Shown here in pieces: positions 1-11,087 of a stretch of 64,000 nucleotides of DNA. The stretch spans positions 1 to 64,000 of the forward strand of contig JACQWY010000002.1 of assembly GCA_016209015.1 (NCBI GenBank), read 5' to 3'. Each line of letters opens with the position of its first letter. Within the stretch, counting starts at the first letter, position 1. The notes under the pieces were generated by a model that saw only the letters and a list, made by a program, of their open reading frames with translations, had not been told where the DNA came from and did not search any database. This DNA comes from Gammaproteobacteria bacterium. GTDB taxonomy: Bacteria; Pseudomonadota; Gammaproteobacteria; Ga0077536. The position numbers and the translations under genes are program-made.

Positions 1-525
1 GCGATTCAGGCTGTAGGCCTGTTCGTCGTGGCCGTCGGAGACGGGACGCTCCTCGCCGTAGCTGACCGTCTGGATCTGCTGGGCGGAGGCACCGAGCAGC
101 ACGAGCTGCTTGCGAACCGCCTGCGCGCGGCGCTCGCCGAGCGCGAGGTTGTACTCGCGGGAGCCGCGTTCGTCGGTGTGACCTTCGAGCGTGATCGAGG
201 TGCCGGCGCTTTTCGACAGATACTGCGCATGCGCCTGAACGACGTTCTGGAAATCCGCGCGGATGTTCGCGCTGTCGTAGTCGAAGTAGATCACGCGCGT
301 CGCCAGCGGACTGTTCGGATCGTTCAGCTCCGCCGCGCCCGCGCCGCCCTCGGCGCCGAGGCCGCGGGCTTTCGCGCGATCGATGTCGCTCATCTCGCTG
401 CCGGAAACGCCGTGGTCCTCGGTTTTGGCGCCGTTCGCGCCGTCCTTGGTGTTGAGATCGCTGCACGCCGTCAGCGCCAGCGCCGCAAGGCCTATCAGCA
501 CGTTTCTCGTCATCGCCCAGTTCAT
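1..525 (-). CDS. pal: Peptidoglycan-associated lipoprotein Pal (partial)
   Basis: Outer-membrane lipoprotein of the Tol-Pal system; it binds peptidoglycan and TolB and helps constrict the envelope at division. The ATG at 525 follows a strong AGGAGAGG ribosome site (530-537). A signal peptide ends in the lipobox LTAC, so Cys21 should be lipidated. An OmpA-like peptidoglycan-binding domain follows, with the motif EGHTDERGSREYN near residues 113-125. The reading frame runs off the left edge after 175 residues; family members are about that long, so only a few C-terminal residues are missing. It is the last visible gene of the tolQRAB-pal cluster, 99 nt after tolB. Confidence 0.96.
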   Translation of the reverse strand, partial: MNWAMTRNVLIGLAALALTACSDLNTKDGANGAKTEDHGVSGSEMSDIDRAKARGLGAEGGAGAAELNDPNSPLATRVIYFDYDSANIRADFQNVVQAHAQYLSKSAGTSITLEGHTDERGSREYNLALGERRAQAVRKQLVLLGASAQQIQTVSYGEERPVSDGHDEQAYSLNR

Positions 526-624
526 ATTCCTCTCCTGTCAGAATTCATTCGGGTGTGTTCTTGCCAGGCTGGCGAATACCCGAGTCGATTTCCGCCAGCC
601 GTCCGGTCCGCGCCTGTCGCGGTC

Positions 625-1953
625 CTATTTTCGATACGGTCCCCAGGCCGGTTCGCGCACTTCGCCGACCTGCAACGCGAGCCGCTGCTTGACCCGCCCG
701 TCGGTCGACGTCGCGGCGAGCTCTGCGCCGCGCGGGCCCATTGTCGCATACATGATCATGCTGCCGTTCGGCGCGTAGCTCGGGCTCTCGTCCAGCGAGG
801 CGTTCGTGATCACCTGCGACGCGCCGGTCGCGAGGTCGAGCACCGCAATCCTGAAGCCGCTGCCGCCCGTGACCATCACGAGCTGCTTGCCGTTCGGCGA
901 GAAGCTCGCACGCGCGTTGTAATTACCCATGTTGAACGTCACGCGCTGCGGCGTGCCGCCGCCCGCCGACACGCGGTAGATCTGCGGACCACCGCCGCGA
1001 TCCGAGGTGAAGACGAGGCTCTGGCCGTCGGGCGCCCAGGCCGCCTCCGTGTCGATCGCCTCGTTCGTCGTGATGCGCGTCAGGCGCTTGCTCGCGACTT
1101 CCAGCACGTAGATTTCGGGATTGCCGTCGCGCGAGAGCGTGATCGCGAGGCGGCCGCCGTCGGGCGAGAACGCGGGCGAGCTGTTGATGCCCGAGCCCGA
1201 CATGATTTTCTCGCGCTGCCCCGTGCGAATGTCCTGGATGTAGATCGCCGAGTTCTGATCCTCGAACGACACGTAGGCGAGCTGATTGCCGTCCGGCGAC
1301 CACGCCGGCGACATCAGCGGCTGCTGCGATTCGAGGATCGTGCGCGCGCCGTAACCATCCGAGTCGGCGACCTGCAGCCGCGCGATGCGCGTCTTCGCAT
1401 CGCGCTTCTCGACCGTGACGTAGGCGATGCGCGTAGCGAACGCGCCTTTGATCTTCAGCAGCGCCTCGTAGATCAGATCGCTGATGCTGTGCGCCGTCAA
1501 GCGCATGTTCGCGGCGGACGTCGGGATCTGGAAGCCCGCAATCTGTTTGCCGCCGAGCGTGTCCATCAGGCGGAACTCGACGGTGTAGTTGCCGTCGCCG
1601 CCCGGCGTGACGCGACCGATGACGAGATAGTCCATGTGGACGATCGACCAGTCCTTGAAGTTCACCTGGCTGACGTCGCTCGGATGGCTCGGCAGATCGG
1701 CGAACGGCATCGGGGCGAAACGGCCGCTGCGCCCGAGATCCGAGCGTATGACCTCCGCCACGTTCTCGGGCAGCGTCGCGCCGCCTGCATCGAAGGGCAC
1801 GATGGCAATCGGCAGCGGATGATCTGCGGACTTCGTGATGGTGATTTCCATCGGGGCTGCGGCGGCCGGCGGCAGTGCGCCGACACCGAGCACGACGACG
1901 GCGCAAGCGCCGAGGATCGCGGCCCGCAGCTTAGTGATTCGGGTCAAATTCAA
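625..1953 (-). CDS. tolB: Tol-Pal system protein TolB
   Basis: Periplasmic TolB (442 residues), which binds Pal and is displaced through TolA when the complex is energised. An N-terminal Sec signal peptide (residues about 1-33, hydrophobic stretch then AAAA) is followed by a TolB N-terminal domain and a six-bladed beta propeller; repeated motifs such as SPAWSPDG and SPAFSPDG mark the blades. The start chosen is a TTG at 1953 which overlaps the 3' end of tolA by 23 nt; a second TTG two codons later would give almost the same protein. The overlap suggests translational coupling to tolA. Length is normal for the family. Confidence 0.96.
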   Translation of the reverse strand: MNLTRITKLRAAILGACAVVVLGVGALPPAAAAPMEITITKSADHPLPIAIVPFDAGGATLPENVAEVIRSDLGRSGRFAPMPFADLPSHPSDVSQVNFKDWSIVHMDYLVIGRVTPGGDGNYTVEFRLMDTLGGKQIAGFQIPTSAANMRLTAHSISDLIYEALLKIKGAFATRIAYVTVEKRDAKTRIARLQVADSDGYGARTILESQQPLMSPAWSPDGNQLAYVSFEDQNSAIYIQDIRTGQREKIMSGSGINSSPAFSPDGGRLAITLSRDGNPEIYVLEVASKRLTRITTNEAIDTEAAWAPDGQSLVFTSDRGGGPQIYRVSAGGGTPQRVTFNMGNYNARASFSPNGKQLVMVTGGSGFRIAVLDLATGASQVITNASLDESPSYAPNGSMIMYATMGPRGAELAATSTDGRVKQRLALQVGEVREPAWGPYRK

Positions 1954-2887
1954 GCTTCAGCTCCCGTATCTGTTGATTCAAGCGAGCCTCGTCCGGCACC
2001 GGCAGCGGAGCCGCTTTACGTACTGCTATTTCGGCCTGACGATCGAACGCCGGGTTCCCGCTGGATTTCACGATTGAGACGTCGATCACTTCGCCGCTGG
2101 GCGTGAGGTGGACCAGCAGCCAACATTTCAGCTGGGAATCCGGATCCGGATTGACGAACTGCCGCTCGACGGCATTCTTGATCGCCAGCCTGTAACGGTC
2201 CAATTCGCTCTGATCTTGTCGCGCCTGCTCGGCTGCCGCAAGCTCCTGCTCCTCGGCATCCGCCGCGTCCTTGAGCGCCTGCTCAGCCTTGCGCTTGTCG
2301 TCTTCCTTGCGCTTCTTCTCGTCCGCTGCCTTCTTTGCTTCCGCCGCTTTCTTGTCCTCGGCTGCCTTCTTCTCTTCCAGTTCCCTGGCCCTTTTTTCCT
2401 CGGACGACTTCTTTTCGTCCGCTATCCGCTTCTTTTCGCGGACATCGTCCTCCTCCTTCTTCTTCTCGTCGGCCTGCTTCCTCTCCTCCTCCAGCTTCTT
2501 CTTCTGCAGCGCGACGTTGTCCTTCTCCTGCTCGATGCGCTGCTTCTCCTCGTCGAGGCGCTTGTTCTCGGCCGCCTTCTGCTTCTGCTCTTCCTTGATC
2601 TCTTTCAGGCGATCCTCTTCCTGCTTGCGGCGCTGCTCCGCCTCTTTGGCCTTGCGCTCGATCTCCTGCTGCTTCTTCTGCTCGGCCTGCTTCAGCTTCT
2701 CGACCTCTTTGGAGACGACGGATTCGTCGACCGCCGTCGCCTTCATGACCTCCGTCGGCGCGGGTGCAGGCGGCGCGGGCGTCGAGGAGCTGAAGTCGAG
2801 CCCGACGATGAAGAAGAGCACGATCAGGACGTGCAGAGCCACGGCGTAGACGAGCGCGCGTTTGTTTTTCAGTCCGAGAAAGGCCAT
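1931..2887 (-). CDS. tolA: Cell envelope protein TolA
   Basis: Inner-membrane protein linking the TolQR proton motor to TolB and Pal in the periplasm. A single N-terminal membrane segment (about residues 12-30) is followed by a long charged Lys/Glu/Ala-rich helix (about 55-225) and a globular C-terminal domain with the TonB/TolA-like fold, where motifs such as YRLAIKNAVERQF are visible. At 318 residues it is shorter than E. coli TolA, mostly in the helical linker. It lies 63 nt after tolR and overlaps the tolB start by 23 nt. Confidence 0.95.
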   Translation of the reverse strand: MAFLGLKNKRALVYAVALHVLIVLFFIVGLDFSSSTPAPPAPAPTEVMKATAVDESVVSKEVEKLKQAEQKKQQEIERKAKEAEQRRKQEEDRLKEIKEEQKQKAAENKRLDEEKQRIEQEKDNVALQKKKLEEERKQADEKKKEEDDVREKKRIADEKKSSEEKRARELEEKKAAEDKKAAEAKKAADEKKRKEDDKRKAEQALKDAADAEEQELAAAEQARQDQSELDRYRLAIKNAVERQFVNPDPDSQLKCWLLVHLTPSGEVIDVSIVKSSGNPAFDRQAEIAVRKAAPLPVPDEARLNQQIRELKLEFDPNH

Positions 2888-2950
2888 GGCGTCAGATCGG
2901 GTCGCTCCGGCGGGTCGAATTCATGTGTAGAGGATGGTGTCGATGGTATT

Positions 2951-3391
2951 TCAGCGCGCCTTGTCCGGCGGCTCCGTCAGCAGGCCCACGGTCTCGATCC
3001 CGGCGCTCTGCATGAGCGCCATGACCTGGACGACGCGGCCGTAGCTCGCGCCGCGATCGCCCTTCACCAGGAACTGCGTCCCCGGCTGATACTTGTTCAC
3101 GGCGGCGATGCGCGTGACGAGCGTCTCCTCGTCGACCGCCTTGTCCGGGTTGTCGCCGAAGTCGATGAAGACCTCGCCGGCCTCGTTGACGCTCACGATC
3201 ACCGGCTCCTTGTTCGAGGGCTCGACGACCTGCGAGGGCGCCTGCGGCAGATCGACCTTCACGCCCTGGGTGATGAGCGGCGCGGTGATCATGAAGATGA
3301 TCAGCAGCACGAGCGTGACGTCGATGTAGGGCACGACGTTCATCTCCGCCATCATCCGCTTGCCGCCCTTCCGGGAATATACCGAAGCCAT
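2951..3391 (-). CDS. tolR: Tol-Pal system protein TolR
   Basis: ExbD/TolR family inner-membrane protein (146 residues) that forms the proton channel of the Tol motor with TolQ. One N-terminal transmembrane helix (about 18-40) contains the channel aspartate in the motif PYIDVTLVLLIIFM, which is known to be essential in this family. The C-terminal periplasmic domain follows. It begins 10 nt after the tolQ stop, in the standard tolQ-tolR order. Confidence 0.96.
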   Translation of the reverse strand: MASVYSRKGGKRMMAEMNVVPYIDVTLVLLIIFMITAPLITQGVKVDLPQAPSQVVEPSNKEPVIVSVNEAGEVFIDFGDNPDKAVDEETLVTRIAAVNKYQPGTQFLVKGDRGASYGRVVQVMALMQSAGIETVGLLTEPPDKAR

Positions 3392-3401
3392 CGTCGTGTC
3401 C

Positions 3402-4076
3402 TCAGGTATGGACCTGGCGCTGCAGGATCGCCGAGAACTCGTCCATGAAGATCTCGTAACGGCTCGCGATGCGATCGATCTCGCTCGCGAAACGGTTGTA
3501 GGCGACGACCGCGGGGATCGCCGCGAACAGACCCATGGCCGTCGCGACGAGCGCTTCCGAGATGCCGGGCGCCACCATCGCGAGCGTCGCCTGGTGCATG
3601 TTCGAGAGGCCGCGGAAGGAATTCATGATGCCCCACACCGTGCCGAACAGACCGATGTAGGGGCTGACCGAGCCCACGGTGGCGAGCAGCGGCAGGTTCG
3701 CCTCGAGCTCCTCGAGCTCGCGCGAGAGCGCAATCTTCATCGCGCGTTGCGAGCCCTCGAGCACCATCGCGGGATCGATGCCCTCGCGCTTGCGCAGACG
3801 CGCGAACTCCTTGAAGCCCGCCTCGAACATGCGCTGCATGGCATCCGCCGATCCGCGCTTCTGCGTGATGCGGTTGAAGAGTGCCGTCAGATCCTCCGAC
3901 GACCAGAACTGATCCTCGAAGCTCTGCGCGGCGCGTTTCGCGCTCTTGATCTCGCGGTTCTTCGTGAACACCAACGTCCAGGACGCGATCGACGCCGAGA
4001 GCAGGATGAGCATCACGAACTTCACGAGCAGGCTCGCGCCCAGGATCAGATTGGCGATCGACAGGTCAGCTTCCAT
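3402..4076 (-). CDS. tolQ: Tol-Pal system protein TolQ
   Basis: MotA/TolQ/ExbB family inner-membrane protein (224 residues), the multi-pass partner of TolR in the proton-driven Tol motor. Three hydrophobic segments are visible: one near the N-terminus (about 12-35) and two in the second half, including the family signature around GLFGTVWGIMNSF. Its start codon lies inside the end of ybgC (11-nt overlap), so the two are probably co-translated as in other Gammaproteobacteria. Confidence 0.96.
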   Translation of the reverse strand: MEADLSIANLILGASLLVKFVMLILLSASIASWTLVFTKNREIKSAKRAAQSFEDQFWSSEDLTALFNRITQKRGSADAMQRMFEAGFKEFARLRKREGIDPAMVLEGSQRAMKIALSRELEELEANLPLLATVGSVSPYIGLFGTVWGIMNSFRGLSNMHQATLAMVAPGISEALVATAMGLFAAIPAVVAYNRFASEIDRIASRYEIFMDEFSAILQRQVHT

Positions 4077-4485
4077 CTCGAATCCTCGAAAACAACTCAG
4101 GCGGCATGCGCCGCGGCACCATCCTGCTCACGTCGACGCAGCCGACGCGCACTTCCGCGCTGCAGAGCGCGCGCCCCGCGGCATCGGCGACGACTTGCAG
4201 AAACTCCATCGTCGCGCGTCCGATGCTCAGGATACTCGTCTTCACGACGAGCTCGTCGTTGAAGCGCGCCGGCGCGATGAATTCGAGCGTCGCGTTGCGA
4301 ATGACGAATACCACGCCGAATTCCGCCACCAGCGCGTCCTGCTCGTAGCCTAGCGCGCGCAGCCATTCCGTCCGGCCGCGCTCCATGAACTTCAGATAGT
4401 TCGCGTGATAGACGATGCCTGCGGCGTCGGTGTCCTCGTAGTAGACGCGCACCGGCCAGCAAAATTCCGCTCGCTTCCCCGTCAT
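4066..4485 (-). CDS. ybgC: Tol-Pal-associated acyl-CoA thioesterase YbgC
   Basis: Hotdog-fold thioesterase (139 residues) of the 4-hydroxybenzoyl-CoA thioesterase family, cytoplasmic, acting on short acyl-CoA or acyl carrier protein. The family motif VYYEDTDAAGIVYHANYLKF near residues 14-33 contains the catalytic Asp. It is the first gene of the tol-pal cluster, overlaps tolQ by 11 nt and follows ruvB by 22 nt, so ruv and tol genes may be transcribed together. Its exact physiological substrate is not settled in the family. Confidence 0.94.
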   Translation of the reverse strand: MTGKRAEFCWPVRVYYEDTDAAGIVYHANYLKFMERGRTEWLRALGYEQDALVAEFGVVFVIRNATLEFIAPARFNDELVVKTSILSIGRATMEFLQVVADAAGRALCSAEVRVGCVDVSRMVPRRMPPELFSRIRDGS

Positions 4486-4507
4486 GATCCGCGCCTTGCG
4501 CCCCGCC

Positions 4508-5548
<1,041 letters not shown>

Positions 5549-5638
5549 GCTCGGCGGGGGGGGATACCAAGCGTGGATCGCAACACGCGCGGGCTGAACG
5601 GGCCATTAACGACGGCGCATTTTGCAAACCGTTCGGCA

Positions 5639-6241
5639 TCAGCCGCGCACCAGGCCTTTCAATACTTCGCGGATGATCTCCTCGCTCGGCTTGCCCGCGG
5701 TGTCCAGCGCATGCACGAAGCGACTCGCGTCCTGCGGCTTGTAGCCGAGCGCGATGAGGCCGCTGACGGCGTCCGAGACCGCATCCGGTGCGGTATTCGC
5801 AGCAGAAGCAGTCGGCACGAACGGCGCACCGTCGCTCCAGTCCGCGACGCGATCGCGCATCTCGACGATGAGCCGCTCGGCGGTCTTCTTGCCGATGCCG
5901 GGCAGGGCGGTGAGGCGCACCGTGTCGCCCTGCTGCACGCAGAGCACGAATTCGTCGGCCTGGATGCCCGAGAGGATCGCGAGCGCGACTTTCGCGCCCA
6001 CCCCGCTGACCTTCAGGAGGCTCTGGAACAGCCGGCGTTCCGCGACCGTCGCGAAGCCGAACAGCAGATGCGCATCCTCGCGAACGATGAGCTGCGTGTA
6101 GAGCAGCACCTCGTGATTCAGATCCGGCAGGTTCCAGATCGTCGTCATCGGCGCCTCGAGCTCGTAGCCGACGCCGTGGCAGTCGACGACGAGGCGCGGC
6201 GGATGCTTCTCGACGAGCGTCCCGCGCAGGCGGCCGATCAT
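5639..6241 (-). CDS. ruvA: Holliday junction branch migration protein RuvA
   Basis: RuvA (200 residues) binds the four-way junction and loads RuvB. The protein starts MIGRLRGTL, the usual RuvA N-terminus; the upstream 24-codon extension of the frame lies inside ruvC and is rejected. An OB fold, two helix-hairpin-helix motifs (one around LLKVSGVGAKVALAIL, the next around LPGIGKKTAERLI) and the C-terminal RuvB-binding domain are visible. The ATG overlaps the ruvC stop as ATGA, so the two genes should be translationally coupled. Confidence 0.96.
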   Translation of the reverse strand: MIGRLRGTLVEKHPPRLVVDCHGVGYELEAPMTTIWNLPDLNHEVLLYTQLIVREDAHLLFGFATVAERRLFQSLLKVSGVGAKVALAILSGIQADEFVLCVQQGDTVRLTALPGIGKKTAERLIVEMRDRVADWSDGAPFVPTASAANTAPDAVSDAVSGLIALGYKPQDASRFVHALDTAGKPSEEIIREVLKGLVRG

Positions 6242-6756
6242 ACGAGCCTCCCGCCGCGCACGGCGCGCACGCCGGCGATCGCCGAGAGCCCCTGCTGCAT
6301 GTGGGCGTGGCACATCGCGATTGCGAGCGCATCCGCGGCGTCGCTCGGCGGCAACTCACCGAGCGCGAGCAGCATCTTCACCATGTGCTGGACCTGCGTC
6401 TTCTCGGCGTGACCGCGGCCGACGATGGCGAGCTTGACTTGATTCGGGGAATATTCGTGCACCGGCAGGCCCTGGTTCGCGCAGGCGACGATCGCCGCGC
6501 CGCGCGCCTGGCCGAGCTTCAAGGCCGATTCGACGTTGCGGTTCACGAACACCTTCTCGATCGCGACCTGATCCGGCCGGAACGAGGCCACGACGTCGGA
6601 AATGCCGGCGAAGATGCGACGCAGCCGTTCGGGCAGCTCGTCGTCCGCGACCTGCAGACAACCGCACTCGACGTAGACCGGCCGCTTGCCCTCGAGGCGG
6701 ATGACGCCGTAGCCCGTCGTACGGGACCCGGGGTCGATGCCGAGGATGGTCGTCAT
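6238..6756 (-). CDS. ruvC: Crossover junction endonuclease RuvC
   Basis: Holliday junction resolvase (172 residues) with an RNase H fold. The acidic active-site residues of the family are present: Asp7 in ILGIDPGS, Glu in VAIEKVF, and the paired Asp in SDAADALAIA. It overlaps ruvA by the ATGA arrangement and follows yebC by 22 nt, the arrangement typical of this operon. Confidence 0.97.
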   Translation of the reverse strand: MTTILGIDPGSRTTGYGVIRLEGKRPVYVECGCLQVADDELPERLRRIFAGISDVVASFRPDQVAIEKVFVNRNVESALKLGQARGAAIVACANQGLPVHEYSPNQVKLAIVGRGHAEKTQVQHMVKMLLALGELPPSDAADALAIAMCHAHMQQGLSAIAGVRAVRGGRLV

Positions 6757-6778
6757 GTCGCGTGGGCGGGCGCGGCGT

Positions 6779-7528
6779 TCAAGCGTCGAGGCTCGCCAGG
6801 ATCTCGTCGGAAATCTCCGCGTTTGAATACACCTTCTGCACGTCGTCGAGCTCCTCGAGCATGTCGAGGAGCTTCACCATCTTCTGCGCGTCCTCGGCCT
6901 CGAGCGACTTGTTCGTGCCGGCGCGCATCGTCACTTCCGCCGACTCGGGCTCGAGCCCCGCGGCACTCATCGCGTCCTTCACCGGGCCGAAGGCGTCGGG
7001 CTCGGTCAGCACGTCGAAGGAGCCGTCGTCGTTCGTCACGACGTCGAGCGCGCCCGCTTCGAGCGCGGCTTCCATGAGCTTGTCCTCGCCGACCGTGTTC
7101 GGATAGGAGAGCACGCCGGCCTTCGTGAACAGGAAGCCGACCGAACCGTCCTGGCCGAGATTGCCGCCGCACTTGCTGAACGCGTGGCGCACTTCGCCGA
7201 CGGTGCGATTGCGGTTGTCGGTCATGCAGTCGACCATCACGGCCGTGCCGCCCGGGCCATAGCCCTCGTAACGGATTTCCTCGTAATTGCCGCCGTCCTC
7301 GCCGCCCGCGCCGCGCTTGATGGCGCGATCGATGGTGTCTCTCGTCATATTGTTCGCGAGCGCATTGTCGACGGCCGCGCGCAGGCGCGGATTGAACCCG
7401 ACCTCGGCGCCGCCCATGCGGGCGGAAATCGTGATTTCACGGATCAGCCGGGTGAAGATCTTGCCGCGCTTGGCATCCTGCTTGGTCTTCCGGTGCTTGA
7501 TGTTCGCCCATTTGCTATGTCCCGCCAT
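6779..7528 (-). CDS. yebC: YebC/PmpR-type transcriptional regulator
   Basis: Conserved YebC/TACO1-family protein (249 residues) starting [14 protein letters not shown], the signature N-terminus. Members have been described as DNA-binding regulators and more recently as factors that help ribosomes through difficult stretches; which role applies here cannot be told from sequence. It lies just upstream of ruvC, as in many Gammaproteobacteria. Confidence 0.95.
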   Translation of the reverse strand: MAGHSKWANIKHRKTKQDAKRGKIFTRLIREITISARMGGAEVGFNPRLRAAVDNALANNMTRDTIDRAIKRGAGGEDGGNYEEIRYEGYGPGGTAVMVDCMTDNRNRTVGEVRHAFSKCGGNLGQDGSVGFLFTKAGVLSYPNTVGEDKLMEAALEAGALDVVTNDDGSFDVLTEPDAFGPVKDAMSAAGLEPESAEVTMRAGTNKSLEAEDAQKMVKLLDMLEELDDVQKVYSNAEISDEILASLDA

Positions 7529-7626
7529 GGTGTCCCCTGACTGTCGTCGTTAGCCCGGCATTTTCGCAAAAAGCGGCGCCACGTGGCAGCGGTTTGAGCC
7601 GCCGCCGCGCCGTGTGAGCGCCGTCT

Positions 7627-8712
7627 TCAGGCGTCGTTGTTGCCGTAAATCTGCTGCTTCTGGGCGGCCGCGAAATCGAGCAGCCGCTTGATGGGCACGA
7701 GCGCCCGCTCGGCGATCGCGCGCGGCACGTGGATTTCGTGCCCGGTCGTGTCCCGCAAGGCCGCGGCGAGCTTCGAGAGCCCGTTCATCGCCATCCACGG
7801 GCAGGCCGCGCAACTGTGGCAGGTCGCGCTCTCGCCGCTCGTCGGCGCCGGGATGAGCGTCTTCCCGGGTGCCGCCTGCTGCATCTTGTAGAAGATGCCC
7901 TTGTCGGTCGCGACGATGTATTCCGCGGCCCGGCCGCTTTTCACCGTCGCGATGAGCCCCGAGGTCGAGCCGACGTAATCGGCCTGCGCAATGACCGAAG
8001 GCGGCGATTCCGGGTGCACCAGGACCATCGCCTGCGGGTGCGCGGCGCGCAGTTCCGCGAGCTCGTGCCCCTTGAACTCCTCGTGCACGACGCATGCGCC
8101 GTTCCAGAGCAGCATGTCGGCGCCGGTCCGGCTGCGGACGTAGTCGCCGAGATACTTGTCCGGCGCCCAGAGGATCTTCCTGCCCTGCGCGTGCAGATGA
8201 CGCACGACGTCGAGCGCGCTGCCCGAGGTCACCATCCAGTCCGCGCGCGCCTTCACGGCCGCGCTCGTATTCGCATAGACGACGACGGTGCGGTCCGGGT
8301 GCTGGTCGCAGAACGCCGCGAACGCCTCGGCCGGACAGCCGAGATCGAGCGAACACTCCGCGGCGAGCTCGGGCATGATCACGCGCTTCTCGGGGTTCAG
8401 GATCTTCGCCGTCTCGCCCATGAAGCGCACGCCCGCGACGACGAGCGTGCCGGCCTTCTGCTCGTGTCCGAAGCGCGCCATGTCGAGCGAATCCGAGACG
8501 TAGCCGCCAGTCGCCTCGGCGAGCGACTGCAGCTCCGGATCCGTGTAGTAGTGCGCGACGAGGACCGCGTCCCGGGCTTTCAGCAGCGCTTCGATCTCGT
8601 TGCGCAGCGCGCTCTTCGCGGCGGGTGAGAGGTTCTCGCACACCGTCGGCGGCACTTCGATGCGGGGACGCGGCACCTGCACGGTGCCGGTGATGGTGTC
8701 AGCGCTCAACAT
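7627..8712 (-). CDS. nadA: Quinolinate synthase NadA
   Basis: Condenses iminoaspartate with dihydroxyacetone phosphate to quinolinate in de novo NAD synthesis, using an oxygen-sensitive [4Fe-4S] cluster. The protein is 361 residues. Candidate cluster cysteines lie in the segments [26 protein letters not shown] and [10 protein letters not shown], and the substrate-binding motif [10 protein letters not shown] is near residues 53-62. No nadB or nadC is nearby. Its position between aspS and yebC is unusual; in E. coli nadA follows pal instead. Confidence 0.96.
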   Translation of the reverse strand: MLSADTITGTVQVPRPRIEVPPTVCENLSPAAKSALRNEIEALLKARDAVLVAHYYTDPELQSLAEATGGYVSDSLDMARFGHEQKAGTLVVAGVRFMGETAKILNPEKRVIMPELAAECSLDLGCPAEAFAAFCDQHPDRTVVVYANTSAAVKARADWMVTSGSALDVVRHLHAQGRKILWAPDKYLGDYVRSRTGADMLLWNGACVVHEEFKGHELAELRAAHPQAMVLVHPESPPSVIAQADYVGSTSGLIATVKSGRAAEYIVATDKGIFYKMQQAAPGKTLIPAPTSGESATCHSCAACPWMAMNGLSKLAAALRDTTGHEIHVPRAIAERALVPIKRLLDFAAAQKQQIYGNNDA

Positions 8713-8805
8713 GATCGTTCACTCCTGGGCGCACGGCGCCCCGAATCACGGGCCGGCCAGCGACCCGTTTCGCTTGGACCGCTGCACGTCGCCCTTGATT
8801 CCGGC

Positions 8806-10596
8806 TCAGCTCGTGGCCGGCTGCTGCCCCGTGCTCTCCTTGCGCAGGCGCAGGCCGAGCTCGCGCATCTGGCGCTCGCCGACGCCGGCCGGGGCCGAGG
8901 TCAGCAGGCAGGCCGCGGTCTGCGTCTTCGGGAACGGGATGACGTCGCGGATCGACTTCTCGCCGGCCATCAGCATCACGAGGCGATCGAGCCCGAACGC
9001 GATGCCGCCGTGCGGCGGACAGCCGTACTGCAGAGCATCGAGCAGGAAGCCGAACTTTTCGCGGGCCTCTTCTTCGCCGATGCCGAGCAGCGTGAACACC
9101 TGGCGCTGCAGGTCGGTGTCGTGAATACGAATCGAACCGCCGCCGATTTCGCTGCCGTTCAGCACCATGTCGTAAGCGCGCGAGAGCGCCTTGCCGGGCG
9201 CCGCGGCGACGCTCGCGGCATCCGCGTGCGGCGCGGTGAACGGATGGTGGAGCGCGGCCCAGCGCTTCTCGTCCTCGTCCCATTCGAACATCGGGAAGTC
9301 GACGACCCACAGCGGCCGCCAGGCGTCCGCGACGAGTCCGAGATCCGCCGCGACCTTGTCGCGCAGCGCGCCGAGCGCGGCGTTCACGACCTTGCCCTCG
9401 TCCGCGCCGAAGAACACGACGTCGCCGTTCACGGCCCGCGTGCGTTCGAGGATCGCGGCGATCACGTCGTCCGGCAGGAACTTCAGGATCGGCGACTGCA
9501 GGCCCTCGCGGCCCTGCGCCTCGTCGTTGATCTTGATGTAGGCGAGCCCCTTCGCGCCGTAGATGGCGACGAAATCCGTGTAGTCGTCGATCTGCTTGCG
9601 CGACAGCGCGCTGCCGCCGGGCGCGCGCAGCGCCGCGATACGACCCGTCTCGCTCTTCGCGACGCTCGCGAAGACCTTGAATTCCACCTGCTGCATCAGG
9701 TCCTTGAGCTCGACGAGCTCGAGCGGATTGCGCATGTCGGGGCGGTCGCTACCAAAGCGGTGCATGGCCTCGGCGTAGGTCAGGCGCGGGAACGGGTTCG
9801 GGAGATCGACGTTCATGATCTCCTTGAAGAGCGTACGGATCATCTCTTCCATCACGCCCGTGACCTTCGTCTCGTCGATGAACGACATCTCGATGTCGAG
9901 CTGCGTGAATTCGGGCTGGCGATCGGCGCGCAGGTCCTCGTCCCGGAAGCAGCGGACGATCTGATAGTAGCGATCGAAGCCTGACATCATGAGGAGCTGC
10001 TTGAAGAGCTGCGGCGATTGCGGCAGCGCGAAGAAGCGGCCGGGATGCGTGCGGCTCGGCACGAGATAGTCGCGCGCGCCCTCGGGCGTCGCCTTCGTCA
10101 GCATCGGCGTCTCGATGTCGAGGAAGCCCTGTTCGTCCAGGAAGCGCCGGAAGAAGCGCGCGACCTTTGCCCGCAGCATGACGTTCGAGCGCATACGCTC
10201 GGTGCGCAGATCGATGTAACGGTACTTGAGGCGGTTGTCCTCGTTCACGTTCAGCTCGTCGATCTGGAACGGCGGCGTCTGGGCGGTGTTCAGGATTTCG
10301 AGCTCCTTGACCAGGAGCTCCACCCGGCCGGAGCCGAGATTCGGGTTGATCGTGCCCTCGGGACGGGGACGGACACGGCCCTTGGCGCGGAGCACGTACT
10401 CACTTCGGGCACGCTCGGCGAGCGCAAACGCCTCGGGGGTATCGGGATCGATGACAACCTGGAGCACGCCCTCGCGGTCGCGCAGGTCGATGAAGATCAC
10501 CCCTCCGTGGTCGCGCCGGTGATGCACCCAGCCGCAGACGGCGACGTCCTGCCCGACGAGGGTCTCGTTGATGTGTCCGCAGTAGTGGGTTCGCAT
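8806..10596 (-). CDS. aspS: Aspartyl-tRNA synthetase
   Basis: Class II aminoacyl-tRNA synthetase (596 residues) charging tRNA-Asp. The start [16 protein letters not shown] at 10596 is the usual bacterial AspRS N-terminus; the open frame extends 157 codons further upstream, but that part overlaps fmdB out of frame and is not coding. Visible elements are the OB-fold anticodon-binding domain, the bacterial-type GAD insertion in the middle of the catalytic domain, and the final class II motif around [19 protein letters not shown]. Whether it is strictly Asp-specific or also charges tRNA-Asn cannot be decided here. Confidence 0.97.
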   Translation of the reverse strand: MRTHYCGHINETLVGQDVAVCGWVHHRRDHGGVIFIDLRDREGVLQVVIDPDTPEAFALAERARSEYVLRAKGRVRPRPEGTINPNLGSGRVELLVKELEILNTAQTPPFQIDELNVNEDNRLKYRYIDLRTERMRSNVMLRAKVARFFRRFLDEQGFLDIETPMLTKATPEGARDYLVPSRTHPGRFFALPQSPQLFKQLLMMSGFDRYYQIVRCFRDEDLRADRQPEFTQLDIEMSFIDETKVTGVMEEMIRTLFKEIMNVDLPNPFPRLTYAEAMHRFGSDRPDMRNPLELVELKDLMQQVEFKVFASVAKSETGRIAALRAPGGSALSRKQIDDYTDFVAIYGAKGLAYIKINDEAQGREGLQSPILKFLPDDVIAAILERTRAVNGDVVFFGADEGKVVNAALGALRDKVAADLGLVADAWRPLWVVDFPMFEWDEDEKRWAALHHPFTAPHADAASVAAAPGKALSRAYDMVLNGSEIGGGSIRIHDTDLQRQVFTLLGIGEEEAREKFGFLLDALQYGCPPHGGIAFGLDRLVMLMAGEKSIRDVIPFPKTQTAACLLTSAPAGVGERQMRELGLRLRKESTGQQPATS

Positions 10597-10760
10597 AGAA
10601 ATTGCCGTAAATCCGGTCGGTTGGCGGGCCGGAACGGCCCGAAAACGAGGACGGGGATGATACGGGGAGCGCTGCGGCGCCGCAATGCCGGCGGGCGGCG
10701 GGGGAACGGGTTCCGGGCGACCCTGCCGGGTGGCGCGAGGCCCGCGCCACCCGGCAGGGT

Positions 10761-11087
10761 TCAGTCGCTGCTCGCGGCTTTGGCCGGGGCGCTGTCTGCC
10801 GGTTTCGCCTCCGTGGGCTTCGCCTCCGCAGGCTTCGCCTCCCCGCCCGCATCGCTCTTCGCGGCGCCTTCCCCGTCCGTCTTCTTCGCGTCGCCGGGCT
10901 TGCCCTTGTTCTTGAAGTCGGTCTCGTACCAGCCCGTGCCCTTCAGCCGAAATCCCACACGGGAAATCTGCTTTTCCAGGTTCGCCGCGCCGCAGATCGG
11001 GCAATCGCGCTTCGGCTCGTCGGACATGCGCTGGATGACTTCCAGTTGATGACCGCAGGCGCTGCATTTGTATTCGTAGATCGGCAT
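10761..11087 (-). CDS. FmdB family zinc-ribbon protein
   Basis: Small protein (108 residues) of the FmdB/CxxC_CXXC_SSSS family. It begins [13 protein letters not shown] and holds a zinc ribbon with two Cys pairs (CSACG and CPICG). The C-terminal half is a low-complexity Ala/Lys/Pro/Glu tail with an imperfect repeat based on EAKPTEAKP. The first of the family genes usually sits upstream of aspS, as here. Its function is not established; putative regulatory protein is the usual annotation. The start at 11087 was chosen because the family motif begins there. Confidence 0.9.
   Translation of the reverse strand: MPIYEYKCSACGHQLEVIQRMSDEPKRDCPICGAANLEKQISRVGFRLKGTGWYETDFKNKGKPGDAKKTDGEGAAKSDAGGEAKPAEAKPTEAKPADSAPAKAASSD

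Noticed and set aside
28-2106. Long open frame on the plus strand opposite tolB and tolA
   Set aside because: It is the antisense shadow of recognised genes in GC-rich DNA and is dominated by Arg and Ala; no ribosome site or family match.
10597-11067. 157-codon N-terminal extension of aspS
   Set aside because: It overlaps fmdB in another frame and precedes the normal AspRS N-terminus; no family member carries it.
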